In this document: one piece after another, positions 8,798-17,967 of the stretch
How the letters are laid out: every line of letters begins with the position of its first letter
Position numbering within the stretch: position 1 is the stretch's first letter
Origin: Bacteroidaceae bacterium
GTDB taxonomy: Bacteria; Bacteroidota; Bacteroidia; Bacteroidales; Bacteroidaceae
DNA length: 64,000 bases
NCBI GenBank assembly: GCA_024401095.1
Contig: JAKSLR010000009.1
Location: 18,217 to 82,216 of the forward strand
Reading direction: 5' to 3'
Notes under the pieces: model-generated
The model's database searches: none
Seen by the model: only the letters and a program-made list of their open reading frames with translations
What the model was told of the DNA's origin: nothing
Position numbers and translations under genes: made by a program

Positions 8798-8833
8798 AAA
8801 AAAAGCCGCTTCCCAATGGGAGGCGGCTTTTTA
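8798..8833. terminator. Bidirectional intrinsic terminator
   Basis: AAAAAGCCGC and GGCGGCTTTTT flank a short loop with further pairing (TTCCC/GGGA). A-run on one side and T-run on the other serve both the EamA gene (+) and the convergent TonB-dependent receptor (-). Confidence 0.9.
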
Positions 8834-8851
8834 TGATTAATGTGTAATTAA

Positions 8852-11800
8852 TTACAAGCTGAAGATATACTTCAAACCGATCTGCAACTTCCAGCACTGA
8901 GCGTAGTTCTTGTATGTGCTGTAAGTCTCTTTCATGAAGTTACCATCCTTATCCTTGTTCATAGAGAACATAGGAACATTGTTTGTATCCTTACCCTCAT
9001 ACTTCAAAGGAGAGATAGTGTATGTGGTGTTACCACAGTACTTAGGAATACCCCAAGAAGAGTTGATCATGTTACCGATGTTCTGGATGTCCAATGACAA
9101 CTGGAACTTGTGATCAGTCTTGCCAACCTTGAAACCAAGATCCTGAGTCAGACGGAAATCGAAACGGTGCAACCAAGGAGCACGTGCAGCAAATGCTTCT
9201 GCATATTCACCCTTGTGGTTCTTCAGGTAGCTGTCCTGCTCAACAAATGCCCAGAATGCCTTACGCTGTGCACCATTTTCATCATTCTTGAATACGATTT
9301 CGTTATCGTTTGCAGGAATGTACATCAAGTCGTTGGTGATACCATCACCGTTCATGTCATTAGAGTACATTACAGAGTTACCAGAGTAGCTGAAGCCCTG
9401 ATAGAACAGGTTCAAGTTTGTACCACGAAGGATACCCAACTTATATGGCAAATAGTAGCCAACAGAAGCGATAACCTTGTCAGGAGTTACATACTGAGAA
9501 CGCTGAACTGTAGGGTGGTTAGGGCCATCAATTACGTAAGTACCCTGCCAAGTAGAATATGGGTCAGAACCTGGAAGACCTGAGATCTCCTTAGATTCAG
9601 TCTTGGTATAAGCCAGCATCAACTTTAAGTTCTCAACTGGCTCCATGTTTGCAGTGATATTGAAGGTATAACCATAACCCTTGTTGGTATTCTCCAACAT
9701 TACAGTATTATAAGAACCTGTATAGAACATGTTGCTCTTATCAAACATAGGACGGTTGTCTGCACCACCGAACTTTGCGGTTGGCTCCTTCAGGTTGATG
9801 TTGTTAACGAAACATGCACTGATGTTCTTGGTGTACATGAATTCACCGGTCAAAGTGAATGGGAAAGAAGTAGGTACCTGATAGTCAACACCGATAGATG
9901 ACTTCCAAACCTGTGGCATCTTGAAATCAGAAGCTACACCAGAAATGGTTGAGCTTGCTACGTGCTTGTCGTCAGTGATCTGAGTTGGTACACCCAAAGC
10001 CTTAACGATTTCTTCCTGAGTTGTAAGGAACTTACCGCCAGAGACTAACTTCTGAAGATCTGCACCAGTAATGTTCTTAACCAAGTTCTGCACAAGTGCA
10101 GCATTGGTTGGCATGTTGGTGAAGAATACCAATGGCAGACGACCAGTGAAGAGACCTGTACCACCACGAACCTTCAAGCTCTTGTCACCAAATACGTCCC
10201 AAGAGAAACCAATACGTGGAGAAACCTGCATCTTATTGTTTGGCCACTTACCAGTATCTACCTTCTGGCCGTTGAAGTCAAGAGCGTAGATAGCCTTGTT
10301 GGTAGCAATATCAGAGTTGTCAAACAACATAGTATCGAAACGTACACCGTAGTTAACCTTCAGGTTGTCGTTTACGTTCCAGTCATCCTGGAGGTAGAAG
10401 CCAAGCTGGTTGAAGGTAACCTGTGCATTAGGGTTTGCAACACCGTTGAAACCGTAACATACAGCAGCAGCTTCTGGCTTGCAGTCAATGAAGTCCTGAA
10501 GAGTAGAGAAACGATAATAACCAGTAGCATTACGCATGTAAGCGTTGTTTGCATACTGATGCTCGTAGCTAACACCTGCCAAGATGTTGTGTGAACCCAA
10601 AGTGTACTTGAAGTCATCCTTTACATTGAAGATCTTGTTGTGTACACCATTATTATAGGTAAAGAGCTCGTAACCTGCTGACATGTAGTGGTGGTTGTTG
10701 CCATCCATGATATCGATGAATGGGAACAGGCTTGAGTTAGAACCACGGATATCCTCAATGTTAGAATAGGTAGCCAGCAACTGGTTAGAGATGTTGTTAC
10801 CGAAACGGCTGTTCAAGTCAAGTGACCAAGACTGAACCTTGTTGTCCATTGAGTACATAGAGTTAGCGAATGCCATAGAAGTTTCACCAACACGGTTAGT
10901 GTTACGGTCACGAGTACCAGCATCACAAGAGTTACCGTTAGGTGCATTCCAAGCCATGTTCTTGGTGTTGTTGAAACGCAATGCCAAGTGATGTGCATCG
11001 TTGATGTTCCAATCCAAACGAGCCAAGATCTTGCTGTTAGACTCATCACCAGGGAAATCTGTAGCAGAACCTGGCTCATAGCCGTACTTGTCACGAAGAA
11101 TACCTGCAACAGTATTCATATCCTGAATAGTACAGTTTGATTCCATACCAGGACCATTGTGACCCTTAGCGTGGTACTTGATAACCTGACCAGGAGTCAT
11201 CTCCTTTTCATAGTTTACGAAGTAGAACAACTTGTTCTTGATGATAGGACCACCCAAAGTGAAACCGTAAGTCTTTACAGATTCTTCTGGACGATCGCCC
11301 AAATCCTCACCGTTGATCTTGTTACCGCGCATATCCTGGTTACGATAGAAGGTATATGCAGTACCCTTAATGGTGTTAGTACCAGACTTTGTGATAGCAT
11401 TAACACCACCACCGATGAAGTTAGTCTGACGAACATCGAAAGGAGCAACTACAACCTGGATTTCCTCGATAGCATCCAAAGAAACTGGGTTGCCACCACC
11501 AGGGAGAGCTGAGCTCAAACCGAAGTTGTTGTTGAAGTTAGCACCATCAATGGTGAAGTTTGCAGAACGACCGTCACCACCAGCGAAACTCATACCACCA
11601 CCAGAATATGGAGACATACGAGTAACATCAGAGATAGAACGGGTAACTGTAGGCATGTTTGTAATTGCCTCGTTGTTAATGTTGATAGAAGCACCAGTCT
11701 TCTGGCTGCTGAACTTTGAACGAGTAGCAATAACCATTACCTCTTGCAACACTTCAGCGTTTTCCTTCATCTCGGTGTTGAAGTGAGTAGGATCACCCAA

Positions 11801-12091
11801 ATTCAAAGTAACACCGGTATAAGCAACAGTCTGGTAACCTACGTAAGAGATCTCAATCTTGTAAGGACCTCCGGTACGCATACCCTGAATGTTGTAACGA
11901 CCGTCAATGTTGGTAATAGTACCATAGTGTGTACCAGAAGGCTCGTGTACAGCCTGCACGGTAGCACCAATGATTGGCTCGTTACCATCTGTAACCAAAC
12001 CAGTCAAAGCAGCTGTAGTTACCTGCGCATTTGCAACAGATGCAATCATAGCAAGAACTGCAACCAGCAAAAATTTAACTTTCTTAAACAT
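8852..12091 (-). CDS. Oar-like TonB-dependent outer-membrane receptor
   Basis: A 1079-residue outer-membrane receptor. The signal peptide is MFKKVKFLLVAVLAMIASVANAQ with cleavage after ANA. A carboxypeptidase-regulatory-like domain follows (about 25-110; GLVTDGNEPIIGATVQAV). Next are a plug domain (SKFSSQKTGASININ to VNAITKSGTNTIKGTAY) and a long beta-barrel ending in the terminal aromatic strand LQIGLKYIFSL. ATG 12091 is chosen because it starts the signal peptide; the longer frame from 12145 would run through the promoter. There is no SusD partner, so it is Oar-like and not a glycan SusC. The cargo is unknown. A -7 box lies at 12133-12140. Confidence 0.9.
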   Translation of the reverse strand: MFKKVKFLLVAVLAMIASVANAQVTTAALTGLVTDGNEPIIGATVQAVHEPSGTHYGTITNIDGRYNIQGMRTGGPYKIEISYVGYQTVAYTGVTLNLGDPTHFNTEMKENAEVLQEVMVIATRSKFSSQKTGASININNEAITNMPTVTRSISDVTRMSPYSGGGMSFAGGDGRSANFTIDGANFNNNFGLSSALPGGGNPVSLDAIEEIQVVVAPFDVRQTNFIGGGVNAITKSGTNTIKGTAYTFYRNQDMRGNKINGEDLGDRPEESVKTYGFTLGGPIIKNKLFYFVNYEKEMTPGQVIKYHAKGHNGPGMESNCTIQDMNTVAGILRDKYGYEPGSATDFPGDESNSKILARLDWNINDAHHLALRFNNTKNMAWNAPNGNSCDAGTRDRNTNRVGETSMAFANSMYSMDNKVQSWSLDLNSRFGNNISNQLLATYSNIEDIRGSNSSLFPFIDIMDGNNHHYMSAGYELFTYNNGVHNKIFNVKDDFKYTLGSHNILAGVSYEHQYANNAYMRNATGYYRFSTLQDFIDCKPEAAAVCYGFNGVANPNAQVTFNQLGFYLQDDWNVNDNLKVNYGVRFDTMLFDNSDIATNKAIYALDFNGQKVDTGKWPNNKMQVSPRIGFSWDVFGDKSLKVRGGTGLFTGRLPLVFFTNMPTNAALVQNLVKNITGADLQKLVSGGKFLTTQEEIVKALGVPTQITDDKHVASSTISGVASDFKMPQVWKSSIGVDYQVPTSFPFTLTGEFMYTKNISACFVNNINLKEPTAKFGGADNRPMFDKSNMFYTGSYNTVMLENTNKGYGYTFNITANMEPVENLKLMLAYTKTESKEISGLPGSDPYSTWQGTYVIDGPNHPTVQRSQYVTPDKVIASVGYYLPYKLGILRGTNLNLFYQGFSYSGNSVMYSNDMNGDGITNDLMYIPANDNEIVFKNDENGAQRKAFWAFVEQDSYLKNHKGEYAEAFAARAPWLHRFDFRLTQDLGFKVGKTDHKFQLSLDIQNIGNMINSSWGIPKYCGNTTYTISPLKYEGKDTNNVPMFSMNKDKDGNFMKETYSTYKNYAQCWKLQIGLKYIFSL

Positions 12092-12132
12092 AACTATGTT
12101 AATTAGTGAATAATGTGTTATAAATTCGGGTG

Positions 12133-12161
12133 CAAAGATAGGCATTAATTGTGAAATAATC
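12133..12161 (-). promoter_or_regulatory. Promoter of the Oar-like receptor (-7 box TATCTTTG)
   Basis: On the minus strand TATCTTTG at 12133-12140 matches the Bacteroidetes -7 consensus, 42 bases ahead of the chosen ATG. The -33 region is poor (CTTTTAAAG-like), so the box is convincing but strength cannot be judged. Confidence 0.6.
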
Positions 12162-12264
12162 TTTAAAAGCAGATTAAAAAATAGTTACATTCGTCTTTTT
12201 TATTTTCCATTTCGTATTAAATAAAGGAGAATTATTTGTACCTTCGCACCCAATTAAGAAGAAA

Positions 12265-13536
12265 ATGATGATTTACAAAGTAAAACCACCGTCACAACCG
12301 ATGCGTGAACGGATTGATCTGCCTGCCAGCAAAAGCATCAGCAATAGGGTCTTGATTATCCGTGCATTAAGTGGCTGCGACTTTCAGATAAACAATTTGT
12401 CCAACTGCGATGATACAAATGTCATGCTGGCTGGATTAAAAGATATGCCGGAAACCATCGATGTAGGGGCTGCCGGCACCAGTATGCGTTTTCTTACTGC
12501 CTACCTTGCTCAACTTGATGGACAGGAACATGTCATTACTGGATCTGCCCGTATGAAACAGCGTCCTATTAAGGTGTTAGTGAATGCGTTACGTTCTTTG
12601 GGTGCAGATATAGAGTATCTGGAAGAGGTGGGCTTCCCTCCTTTGAAAATCCGTGGAAAGAAACTTAATTGCCAAGCTGTTTTAGAGATGGATGGTAGCG
12701 TCAGCTCTCAGTATATTTCTGCGATGTTGATGATTGGCCCTATGTTGGAAAGTGGGTTGAAGCTCAGGTTGAATGGAGAAATTGCTTCCCGTCCATATAT
12801 TGATATGACATTGGCATTAATGCGTCATTTCGGTGCAAAGGCAAAATGGGTTGAGAATGTTCCTGTCATTGATGTTGAGCCAGTTCCTTATTCTTTCTCT
12901 TTGGATTCCTTTACGGTGGAACCCGATTGGAGTGCTGCTGCTTTCTGGCTGGAAATCATGGCTTTGAGAAATAATCAGGATGAGGATCGGCTGATTCTTC
13001 CGGGCTTGTCGGAAAATAGTCTTCAAGGAGATAGCGTTGTTCGTAACCTGTTTTTTGGTTGTGGCTGTTTTTTGAACATGGCTGATCATACTTTGGTCTC
13101 AGAATCAAAGATAAAAGATATTGGTAATCTTGTCAACAATTTCTCCAAATGTCCAGATTTAGCTCAAGCTATGGTGGTAGCTTGCTGCATGAATGATATT
13201 CCATTTGTGTTCTCTGGTCTGGAGAGTTTGCACATCAAAGAAACCGATCGTATTGCGGCCTTGAAAAACGAATTGGCAAAACTTGGATTTGTTCTTCATG
13301 GAGGCGATGGAGCAGAAGAAGGAACATTGATTTGGCAGCGTGGCTCATGCAAAAAGACAAAGCAGCCGGTGATAGAAACTTATAAGGATCATCGAATGGC
13401 TATGGCATTTGCTCCTTGTTGTATCAAGACTGGTGAGATTTGCATAGCAGAACCAGAGGTGGTGACAAAATCATATCCTTCTTTCTGGGAAGACTTGAAG
13501 AAGGTGGGCTTTAGCATAGAGGAGGTTGAGGAATGA
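12265..13536 (+). CDS. aroA: 5-enolpyruvylshikimate-3-phosphate synthase
   Basis: AroA transfers enolpyruvate from PEP to shikimate 3-phosphate in the chorismate pathway. Motifs seen: LPASKSISNRVLIIRALSG (the substrate-binding SKS segment), GAAGTSMRFLTAYLA (PEP-binding loop, here GAAGTSMR in place of the more usual GNAGTAMR), DWSAAAFWLE, LHIKETDRIAAL and YKDHRMAMAFA. Its 423 residues are normal. The first of two adjacent ATGs is given; the second (12268) is equally possible. Its stop overlaps the start of the next gene (ATGA), tying it to the 13.5-15.2 kb run. Confidence 0.95.
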   Translation: MMIYKVKPPSQPMRERIDLPASKSISNRVLIIRALSGCDFQINNLSNCDDTNVMLAGLKDMPETIDVGAAGTSMRFLTAYLAQLDGQEHVITGSARMKQRPIKVLVNALRSLGADIEYLEEVGFPPLKIRGKKLNCQAVLEMDGSVSSQYISAMLMIGPMLESGLKLRLNGEIASRPYIDMTLALMRHFGAKAKWVENVPVIDVEPVPYSFSLDSFTVEPDWSAAAFWLEIMALRNNQDEDRLILPGLSENSLQGDSVVRNLFFGCGCFLNMADHTLVSESKIKDIGNLVNNFSKCPDLAQAMVVACCMNDIPFVFSGLESLHIKETDRIAALKNELAKLGFVLHGGDGAEEGTLIWQRGSCKKTKQPVIETYKDHRMAMAFAPCCIKTGEICIAEPEVVTKSYPSFWEDLKKVGFSIEEVEE

Positions 13537-13967
13537 TTGTCATCGTAATATTGCTTGTTCTCCTGCTAATTGCTGCAGTCTTTGCCCTTGGACTGGGCTT
13601 CTTGCGTAACCGCAAGATTCAGAAACAGATAGAGAAGGGGGAACTGACAGAATATCCTAGTATTAAGCAAGTACAGGATATGGAATGCTGTGGACAGCAT
13701 GAAACGTGTGAGCGTGATAGCCTTTTAGCTGCAGTAAGTAAACAGATAGAGTATTATAACGATGAGGAGTTGGATCGTTTTCAAGGTCGTTTGTCTGATG
13801 AATACTCGGAGAATGAAATAGATGAATTTCGAGAAATTCTTTATACTATGCAGGAGGTGGAAGTTGCTGGCTGGGTGCGTTCTCTCCAGCTTCGTGCTGT
13901 AGAATTACCGGATGAATTGAAAGATGAGGTCTTCCTCATTGTGGGTGAACGAAGAATGAATAGCTGA
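13533..13967 (+). CDS. Single-helix membrane protein with CCGQHETC motif
   Basis: A 144-residue protein I cannot assign to a named family. Residues 2-24 form one membrane helix (IVIVILLVLLLIAAVFALGL) followed by RNRK, so the rest is probably cytoplasmic. A cluster ECCGQHETCERD near residues 50-61 resembles a metal or Fe-S ligand set. The remainder is acidic and helical (YYNDEELDRFQGRLSDEYSE). It overlaps aroA by four bases and ends one base before the metal ABC permease, so it is translated together with that transporter; a role in metal handling is an inference. Confidence 0.75.
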   Translation: MIVIVILLVLLLIAAVFALGLGFLRNRKIQKQIEKGELTEYPSIKQVQDMECCGQHETCERDSLLAAVSKQIEYYNDEELDRFQGRLSDEYSENEIDEFREILYTMQEVEVAGWVRSLQLRAVELPDELKDEVFLIVGERRMNS

Positions 13968-13968
13968 T

Positions 13969-14772
13969 ATGGATATATTGCAATATGGTTTCTTTCAGAA
14001 TGCTCTTCTGGGCAGTTTGCTGGCCAGCATACTTTGCGGACTGGTTGGGACTTATATTGTGACCCGTAGGCTTGTATTTATCAGTGGTGGTCTGACCCAT
14101 GCCTCTTTTGGAGGAGTTGGAATCGGTGTCTTTTTGGGCATTAATCCAATTCTGTCAGCAATGGTGTTTACTGTCTTGAGTGCTTTTGGTGTGCAGTGGC
14201 TTAGTTCCAGAAATGATATGCGTGAAGATTCTGCTATAGCTGTTTTCTGGACATTGGGCATGAGTATTGGTGTCATATTCTGTTTTTTAAGCCCTTCATT
14301 TATGCCTGATTTGTCTTCCTACTTGTTTGGAAACATTCTGACTATTACTTACACAGATCTCTGGTCTTTGGGAGTGTTGACTGCCATAGCTTTATTAGCA
14401 GCTATCTTTTGTCTCCGTCCAATCATGTATATTGCTTTTGACAGAGAATTTGCCATGTCTCAGGGACTTCCTGTAAAGCTTGTAGAATATGTAATGGTGG
14501 GTTTCATTGCTCTCACCATTGTTGCTTGTCTCCGCATGGTGGGAATTGTGCTGGTTATTTCCTTGCTTACCATACCGCAGAGTACAGCAAACCTTCTTAC
14601 GCTGAGTTATAAGAAAATCATACTCTATTCCATCCTTATAGGGTGGCTAAGCTGTCTGGGAGGTCTTATGGCTTCTTATTACATGAATGTACCTTCTGGA
14701 GCTTGCATTATCTTGGTTTCAGTTCTCATCTATGCGATCTGCAAACTATTAACAATTTTGAAAAACAAGTAA
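13969..14772 (+). CDS. Metal ABC transporter permease (ABC-3 / ZnuB type)
   Basis: A 267-residue integral membrane protein with about eight to nine helices and the ABC-3 features: [25 protein letters not shown] near the N-terminus and [20 protein letters not shown] near residue 195. The family imports Zn, Mn or Fe together with an ATPase and a periplasmic binding protein. Neither is encoded nearby, so the permease works with partners from elsewhere or is used differently. It follows the Cys-motif membrane gene by one base and precedes tsaE by five. Confidence 0.88.
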   Translation: MDILQYGFFQNALLGSLLASILCGLVGTYIVTRRLVFISGGLTHASFGGVGIGVFLGINPILSAMVFTVLSAFGVQWLSSRNDMREDSAIAVFWTLGMSIGVIFCFLSPSFMPDLSSYLFGNILTITYTDLWSLGVLTAIALLAAIFCLRPIMYIAFDREFAMSQGLPVKLVEYVMVGFIALTIVACLRMVGIVLVISLLTIPQSTANLLTLSYKKIILYSILIGWLSCLGGLMASYYMNVPSGACIILVSVLIYAICKLLTILKNK

Positions 14773-14777
14773 TTATT

Positions 14778-15188
14778 ATGGAAATAAAGATTGAATCCAT
14801 TGACAGGATTGAGGAAGCTGCAAAAGAGTTTGTTGCCAACATGGGTGACAACACAGTGTTTGCTCTTTATGGTAGTATGGGTGCCGGAAAGACTACCTTC
14901 ACAAAGGCTGTCTGTGAATGTCTGGGAGTAACAGACGTAATCAATTCGCCAACCTTTGCCATTGTCAATGAGTATCGTAGTGATTCTGACGAACTGATTT
15001 ACCATTTCGACTTTTATCGCATCAAGAAACTGGAAGAAGTCTATGATATGGGATACGAAGATTACTTTTACAGCGGAGCACTTTGTTTCATTGAGTGGCC
15101 AGAATTAATAGAAGGCTTGTTGCCTTTGGATGCTGTAAAGGTTGAGATTACCGAGCAGCCAGATGGTACTCGTTTGGTAAAGTTCTGA
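14778..15188 (+). CDS. tsaE: tRNA threonylcarbamoyladenosine ATPase TsaE
   Basis: TsaE is the P-loop ATPase of the complex that makes t6A37 on ANN-decoding tRNAs. The 136-residue protein has Walker [13 protein letters not shown], the switch segment [19 protein letters not shown] and the terminal FIEWPE motif, all typical. ATG 14778 gives the usual length; the open frame extends upstream into the permease gene in another phase and was not used. It ends one base from the stop of convergent folB, leaving no room for a terminator. Confidence 0.93.
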   Translation: MEIKIESIDRIEEAAKEFVANMGDNTVFALYGSMGAGKTTFTKAVCECLGVTDVINSPTFAIVNEYRSDSDELIYHFDFYRIKKLEEVYDMGYEDYFYSGALCFIEWPELIEGLLPLDAVKVEITEQPDGTRLVKF

Positions 15189-15560
15189 TTATCGTTCTGT
15201 GTGTAGGGTAATTCCTGCCAGTCCTTGTGCTCCGGTTCCTACTGGAGCATTTTCTTTTTCTATGGTAATGTCTACAGCCTGAGCGCAAGAATGAGCTTGA
15301 TAAATATGCTGGCAGATTCTTCCGGCAACATGTTCCAGAAGCTGTGATGGAATCATCATTTCCTCCTTGGCAATCTGAAAGAGGTCTGCATAGCTGAGGG
15401 TATCCTGCAGCTCATCGGTCGTTGCTGCAGTTTCAACATCCATTTTTACTTTTAGGGATATAATGAAATACGCTCCTACGCGCTTTTCTTGAGGAAGTAC
15501 CCCATGAAAGGCGTAAAAACGCAATTCTCTCAGATGTATGTAGCTTTCTTTAAATTTCAT
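15189..15560 (-). CDS. folB: Dihydroneopterin aldolase
   Basis: FolB cleaves 7,8-dihydroneopterin in folate synthesis. The 123-residue protein shows LRFYAFHGVLPQEKRVGAYF near the N-terminus, SYADLFQIAKEEM, the active-site-proximal LLEHVAGRI, and the DITIEKENAPV segment. ATG 15560 matches the family start and overlaps the upstream gene by 11 bases; a further in-frame ATG at 15587 would overlap it by 38 and adds nonconserved residues. It lies last in the dnaA-proximal minus-strand group. Confidence 0.92.
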   Translation of the reverse strand: MKFKESYIHLRELRFYAFHGVLPQEKRVGAYFIISLKVKMDVETAATTDELQDTLSYADLFQIAKEEMMIPSQLLEHVAGRICQHIYQAHSCAQAVDITIEKENAPVGTGAQGLAGITLHTER

Positions 15561-16224
15561 CAGCCCATTCTGTGGTATCAGAACCATCTTTCAAGTATTT
15601 CTTCAATGCACGTTCAACACCTACTTTCCAGGTGTTTATATTGTCATTGTCGAACTGGAGTGAATCAACCAGTTTTAGAACTTGGCTAACAGGCATACGG
15701 TAACGCAGTACGCCAGAAATTAGCTTTGCATAATTCCAATACTCCTTGTTAAACTTTTCAGAAAGACCTTCAACAGTTGTCTTGTAGCCTCGTTTGTTCT
15801 GAAACTGGAAGTCATAGCGTTTCACACCATTCTCATCCAGGTTCTTGACAATGTGACCGGTAGTTACAGACTTAGGCAGGACAATACCTTCTTCATCATC
15901 TTGAAGGCCTGTGAAGATTTCATAAGGATATCCGTTAAGCAATCCGACAAAGGCAACCCATTTTTCTTTGTTGTTCTGAAAACGCACCACATCACATTCC
16001 AGAGATTTTGGACGAATCTCGGTAATTTTAGGTTGTAAGGTAAGTGATGCCAGATCTTTTGCCACACGCCAGTCAAGCTGGGTTGGTGCTAATGCAAGGA
16101 ATTCGCCAGACTCAGTACGAGGGGCATAGTTTTCCATCCATGCCTTTGCAACCATTTCGTCTCCTTCAAAAAAACGTAAGGTTGCCTCAAAAACTTCTTC
16201 TGTTGTATAGGTATTCTTCTCCAC
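15550..16224 (-). CDS. Ribonucleotide-reductase-like protein lacking the catalytic core
   Basis: This intact 224-residue frame looks like the two ends of the class II (B12-dependent) ribonucleotide reductase of Bacteroidetes joined together. Residues 5-60 resemble the N-terminus of that enzyme (YTTEEVFEATLRFFEGDEM, LDWRVAKDLASL). Residues about 70-215 resemble its C-terminal region (KWVAFVGLLNGYPYEIFTG, FNKEYWNYAKLISGVLRY, INTWKVGVERALKKYL). The whole alpha/beta barrel with the catalytic cysteines and radical site is missing, as is the C-terminal Cys-rich tail. The similarity is from memory. It cannot reduce nucleotides itself; a regulatory or structural role is possible. It begins ten bases after dnaA and overlaps folB. 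Confidence 0.7.
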   Translation of the reverse strand: MEKNTYTTEEVFEATLRFFEGDEMVAKAWMENYAPRTESGEFLALAPTQLDWRVAKDLASLTLQPKITEIRPKSLECDVVRFQNNKEKWVAFVGLLNGYPYEIFTGLQDDEEGIVLPKSVTTGHIVKNLDENGVKRYDFQFQNKRGYKTTVEGLSEKFNKEYWNYAKLISGVLRYRMPVSQVLKLVDSLQFDNDNINTWKVGVERALKKYLKDGSDTTEWADEI

Positions 16225-16234
16225 TTCTGCTCAA

Positions 16235-17632
16235 TCAGTTTTTCAGTTCCGTTTCAATTTCATTGACTTTTTCACGTATGTCTTTGCTCAGGACAATCTG
16301 GTCCTCAATGAGTTTAATGGAATGCAAAACTGTAGCATGGTTTCTCTTTCCGATAAGAGCACCAATGCGTGTAGTAGAGAGATTGGTGTGTTTCTGTGCC
16401 AGGAACATGGCTACCTGACGTGCTCTTGCTATGTTTGCCTTGCGGCTTAGACTATAAACTTCTTCTGTTGTGACATTGAAAGCCTCGCAAGATTTCTGGA
16501 TGATGTTCTCTATGGTAATGGTCTTTGGCGTGAAGCGTACAGAACGTGCTACAACCTTCTCTGCCAGTTGCATGTTGATATCACTGTTAAAGACAACAGA
16601 ATAGGCCATCAGTGAGTTGATAATGCCTTCCAAATCGCGGACACTGTCATTGACAGCGTGTGCAATATAGTTCACCACGTCTTCTGATATGCTTAAGCCA
16701 TCTTTGCGGACCTTGTTCAACAGAATCTTGCGACGGAGTTCTTCCGTTGGTTTCTCCAGCTCTGCCATCATACCCCATTTGAAGCGGGTAAGCAAACGAT
16801 CTTCAAAGCCCTGCATGTCTACAGGAGAACGGTCGGCTGTCAAAATAAGCTGCTTACCTGTCTGATGAAGGTGATTGAAAACATGGAAGAAGATATTCTG
16901 AGTCTTGGTGACTCCTGCCAATTCTTGCATGTCATCCACAATCAGGACATCAATGGTCTGGTAGAAATTCATGAAATCATTGAAGGTGTTGTTTCGTACA
17001 GAATCTGTGTATTGAACCATGAACAGATGTGCAGAGATATACAACACACGCAAGTGTGGATAGCGCTTCTTGATTTGAGTACCAATAGCATTGACCAAAT
17101 GTGTCTTTCCTACGCCAGAAGGTCCATAGATGAACAATGGATTAAATGCAGTTGCAGCTGGTTTTTCTGCTACGCTTAATCCAATCTGGCGAGAAAGCTT
17201 ATTGCTCATTCCTTCAATAAAGTTATTGAAATTGTAGTTTGGATTCAAACGTGGATCCAAATCCTGTGCAACGACACGATTGTCTACAGGGGTTATTTTG
17301 TTGTTCCCTTCCTGCTTTGGCTCTGTGTTCAGAATGGTTTTGCCTGTAGTTCCTGTGGTGGTACCTAATTTATTGGTATTATCCACCATGATATCATACA
17401 TCAATTCTACACCTTCGCCAAAGACGTGTTTGAGTGCAGCCTGAAGCAATCCCACATAGTGCTCTTCCAAAAACTCATAGAAGAAATTTGAAGGAACAGA
17501 AATAGTCAGTACATTATCTATATAGGAGACTGGCACAATTGGCTTGAACCATGTGATAAATGGCTCTTCCTGCAAGTTGTCTTGGATGAAATCCAGACAC
17601 TGCTCCCAATATGTTTTAACGCTGTTCTCCAT
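16235..17632 (-). CDS. dnaA: Chromosomal replication initiator DnaA
   Basis: DnaA binds and opens the replication origin. In its 465 residues the N-terminal oligomerisation domain (ENSVKTYWEQCLDFIQDNL) is followed by a linker, then the AAA+ core with FIYGPSGVGKTHLVNAIG (Walker A) and VLIVDDMQEL (Walker B). The C-terminal domain IV has the DNA-binding signature near RIGALIGKRNHATVLHSIK. ATG 17632 starts the conserved MENSVKTYWEQC; the frame continues 15 codons upstream without conservation. The upstream 335 bp gap may regulate it. The RNR-like gene follows ten bases after its stop. Confidence 0.97.
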   Translation of the reverse strand: MENSVKTYWEQCLDFIQDNLQEEPFITWFKPIVPVSYIDNVLTISVPSNFFYEFLEEHYVGLLQAALKHVFGEGVELMYDIMVDNTNKLGTTTGTTGKTILNTEPKQEGNNKITPVDNRVVAQDLDPRLNPNYNFNNFIEGMSNKLSRQIGLSVAEKPAATAFNPLFIYGPSGVGKTHLVNAIGTQIKKRYPHLRVLYISAHLFMVQYTDSVRNNTFNDFMNFYQTIDVLIVDDMQELAGVTKTQNIFFHVFNHLHQTGKQLILTADRSPVDMQGFEDRLLTRFKWGMMAELEKPTEELRRKILLNKVRKDGLSISEDVVNYIAHAVNDSVRDLEGIINSLMAYSVVFNSDINMQLAEKVVARSVRFTPKTITIENIIQKSCEAFNVTTEEVYSLSRKANIARARQVAMFLAQKHTNLSTTRIGALIGKRNHATVLHSIKLIEDQIVLSKDIREKVNEIETELKN

Positions 17633-17967
17633 ATATCTTTTTAGATAATAGTATTGTGCTTTTCTTACCGATTGCAAAGGTCTAAAACTTTTTTTGAAAA
17701 AACAAATACGTTTTTATTTGGAGTTTTAGAATATTTTGTATCCATCTGAAAAACAAGTTGTTAGAAGTACTGTAAAAACTTTTTTACAGATGCTAGATTT
17801 GCATATTTCTAACCTCTTATTTTATAGGATGTTATATGTCGTGAAATCAGATTCTACTCCTTGTTTTCTGAAATGCAAAAAGATTTCATTTTTACCTTAG
17901 TTTTCAGGGGGTTATCCCGTGATAACAGTAAAAGTGAAATCTTCTTGTTATTTAGAAATTATCTAAA
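17633..17967. other. 335 bp AT-rich gap upstream of dnaA
   Basis: No gene is seen. The gap holds the dnaA promoter and, further out, an inverted pair GTTATC-N4-GATAAC at 17911-17926. I looked for DnaA boxes of the TTATCCACA type and found only this half-match (TTATCCCGTGA), so calling it oriC is not justified. The converging MCE gene ends at 17968. Confidence 0.4.
17674..17706 (-). promoter_or_regulatory. Promoter of dnaA
   Basis: On the minus strand TTTG (17703-17706), a 20-base spacer and GACCTTTG (17674-17681) match the Bacteroidetes consensus except for the first base of the -7 box (GA for TA). It is about 42 bases ahead of the dnaA start. Confidence 0.6.

Noticed and set aside
8852..12091. 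SusC-type glycan importer
   Set aside because: No SusD partner on either side and the plug/N-terminal arrangement is Oar-like.
9110..12106. Several 70-157 codon plus-strand frames opposite the Oar-like receptor
   Set aside because: They are antisense shadows with no start context and no recognisable protein features.
13969..14772. Complete zinc uptake operon
   Set aside because: Only the permease is present; neither the ATPase nor a binding protein lies within the neighbouring genes.
15189..15587. Earlier folB start at 15587
   Set aside because: It would overlap the upstream gene by 38 bases and adds nine unconserved residues; ATG 15560 fits the family.
17633..17967. oriC next to dnaA
   Set aside because: No set of DnaA boxes could be found; only one partial match. 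Annotated as a gap instead.
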